DNA of 64,000 nucleotides, taken from contig NC_027860.1 in the NCBI RefSeq assembly GCF_000187245.1, forward strand, positions 1,426,001 through 1,490,000, given 5' to 3'. This stretch comes from Ogataea parapolymorpha DL-1. Its lineage: Eukaryota > Ascomycota > Pichiomycetes > Pichiales > Pichiaceae. A program made the position numbers and the translations under genes. Positions 63,027 to 64,000 of this stretch are shown in pieces (the first letter of the stretch is position 1; every line of letters starts with the position of its first letter). A model generated the notes under the pieces. That model was given only the letters and a program-made list of their open reading frames with translations. It searched no databases and was not told the DNA's origin.

Positions 63027-64000
63027 ATGTCGAAATTCCGGGGAGTCACCTCCATCGGTATTGGAAACGCGTATCAGGGGGCTCGAACGAGCATAGACCT
63101 ACGTCCGAAGCCCACGAAGTCAGCCAATGGCGCGCGATTGCGCTCCAGACAGTTTATCGCGTTCCTGCTTCTCTGGCTCTTTGTCGTGCACTATTTTGAG
63201 AGATGGCAAGTGAGCAGCATGATCAAGTCTTGCCGCTGGAAGAACTGGGAAAAATGGCCTTCAGGTGCCGATCCACATCACCTGGTTGTTGTCGGAGACC
63301 CTCAATTGGTGGATAATTTCTCATACCCTACAAGAAACAGGTTATTGTTATATTTAACGCAGCGGCTTAGCGACAACTACTTACATCGAAACCACAGGCT
63401 TTACCACCAGATCCTCAGTCCAGACACCACACTCTTTGTTGGGGACCTCTTTGATGGCGGTCGTGAGTGGGCTAACCCAGTTTGGTACGGAGAATACTCT
63501 CGCTTCCATAAAGTTTTTGATCCTGTTGAATCAACAAGAACATTGGCTCAAATTCCAGGAAACCACGATATCGGTTTTGGAAATGGAGTCAACATTGCCG
63601 TACTCAACCGGTTCAGAACATTTTTCGGCAACCCTAACGACTACCTGATTTTGGGAAATCATAGTCTCGTCCTTTTGGATACTATTTCTTTATCCTCAAC
63701 AGAGCATCCGGAGGTGAATAAAGACCCCACAGGATTTCTGGCGGCCCTGAGCCAAGACAATCACCATGCAAAACAGTATCCTCGAGTTCTTGTCAGCCAT
63801 GTGCCGCTTTACAGGTTTACAGAATCTCAAACGTGCGGTCCATTGCGCGAGTCGAAGAAACGGTTTCCAGTGATGCGTGGGAAGCAGTACCAGACAGTAA
63901 TTGAGTATGAGCTAAGTCAGCGCATTTTGAACTCCATCAAACCAAAACTCATTCTTTCTGGAGATGATCACGATTACTGCCACGTTCGTCATCCATTGGC
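63027..64000 (+). CDS. TED1: Cdc1/Ted1-type GPI-remodelling phosphoesterase, 5' part
   Basis: The frame starts at the ATG at 63027 and is still open at the window end (324 codons seen). The basic N-terminus leads into a signal anchor (QFIAFLLLWLFVVHYF, about 49-64). Metallophosphoesterase motifs follow in order: GDPQLVD, FVGDLFDGGREW, GNHD, SHVPLY and SGDDHDYC. GGREW after the second motif favours Ted1 over Cdc1. Ted1 removes ethanolamine phosphate from the second mannose of GPI anchors at ER exit, working with Emp24/Erv25. The 3' end lies outside the window. Confidence 0.88.
   Translation, partial: MSKFRGVTSIGIGNAYQGARTSIDLRPKPTKSANGARLRSRQFIAFLLLWLFVVHYFERWQVSSMIKSCRWKNWEKWPSGADPHHLVVVGDPQLVDNFSYPTRNRLLLYLTQRLSDNYLHRNHRLYHQILSPDTTLFVGDLFDGGREWANPVWYGEYSRFHKVFDPVESTRTLAQIPGNHDIGFGNGVNIAVLNRFRTFFGNPNDYLILGNHSLVLLDTISLSSTEHPEVNKDPTGFLAALSQDNHHAKQYPRVLVSHVPLYRFTESQTCGPLRESKKRFPVMRGKQYQTVIEYELSQRILNSIKPKLILSGDDHDYCHVRHPL

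Overview
The window is nuclear DNA from a budding yeast (Saccharomycotina). Nearly every gene is a single uninterrupted reading frame with short spacers (often 20-100 bp), and the products are yeast house-keeping families. CTG is read as leucine: the codon at 48421 gives the conserved Leu of the kinase segment before HRD in CDC7, and CTG is common in membrane helices. This excludes the CUG-Ser clade. The gene set includes a sphingolipid delta-4 desaturase, an OCH1/HOC1-type mannosyltransferase and an inositol oxygenase. With the moderate GC content this fits a Pichiaceae yeast such as Ogataea (Hansenula), but the species is inference. 'YOR131C-like' and similar names mean family resemblance judged by eye. 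Several long frames open upstream at TTG or GTG; the starts given here are the first sensible ATG.

Layout. 0-9.4 kb: the 3' part of an AP-3 mu subunit, a HAD phosphatase, a GRE1-type hydrophilin, an RGT1-like and a second Zn2Cys6 regulator, a small membrane protein, UBC7 and a MAC1-like copper regulator. 9.4-19.6 kb: polyamine oxidase, Na+/H+ antiporter, PRP45, MCX1, a complete UDP-glucose:glycoprotein glucosyltransferase and a small Cys-rich protein. 19.9-28.1 kb: two MFS permeases, the SRAP protein/MGR3 pair (linked as YMR114C/YMR115W in S. cerevisiae), UTP15 and SLD2. 28.4-33.9 kb: three Golgi mannosyltransferase genes of three families (GT71, GT32, GT15) in a row. 34.2-43.5 kb: COQ5, a secreted unknown, MCH1, COX5, KRE6, URN1 and EHD3. 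43.9-49.2 kb: four tightly spaced forward genes (delta-4 desaturase, dynein light intermediate chain-like, REX1, CDC7). 49.3-53.1 kb: GSF2, the divergent RPL30/RPL24 pair and a divergent sugar transporter. 53.8-64 kb: an SCW11-like glucanase, inositol oxygenase divergent from CDS1, a membrane protein with an autophagy-receptor-like layout, an SNX41/ATG20 sorting nexin, two unknowns and the 5' part of TED1.

Themes. Many genes serve the secretory pathway and cell wall (UGGT, GT71/GT32/GT15, KRE6, SCW11-like, GSF2, TED1, AP-3). Another group is mitochondrial (MCX1, MGR3, COQ5, COX5, EHD3). The clearest regulatory structure is at RPL30: a 40-nt intron with the unusual donor GTCAGT, overlapped by a kink-turn like the one S. 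cerevisiae L30 binds to control its own splicing. Other candidates are an INO-type palindrome between inositol oxygenase and CDS1, ACGCG elements upstream of CDC7 and SLD2, RCCAGC cores upstream of the SCW11-like gene, and a repeated TTACGTAA octamer in short promoters. I found no transposon, CRISPR array, rRNA or convincing tRNA. Most of the window is ordinary, well conserved yeast sequence.
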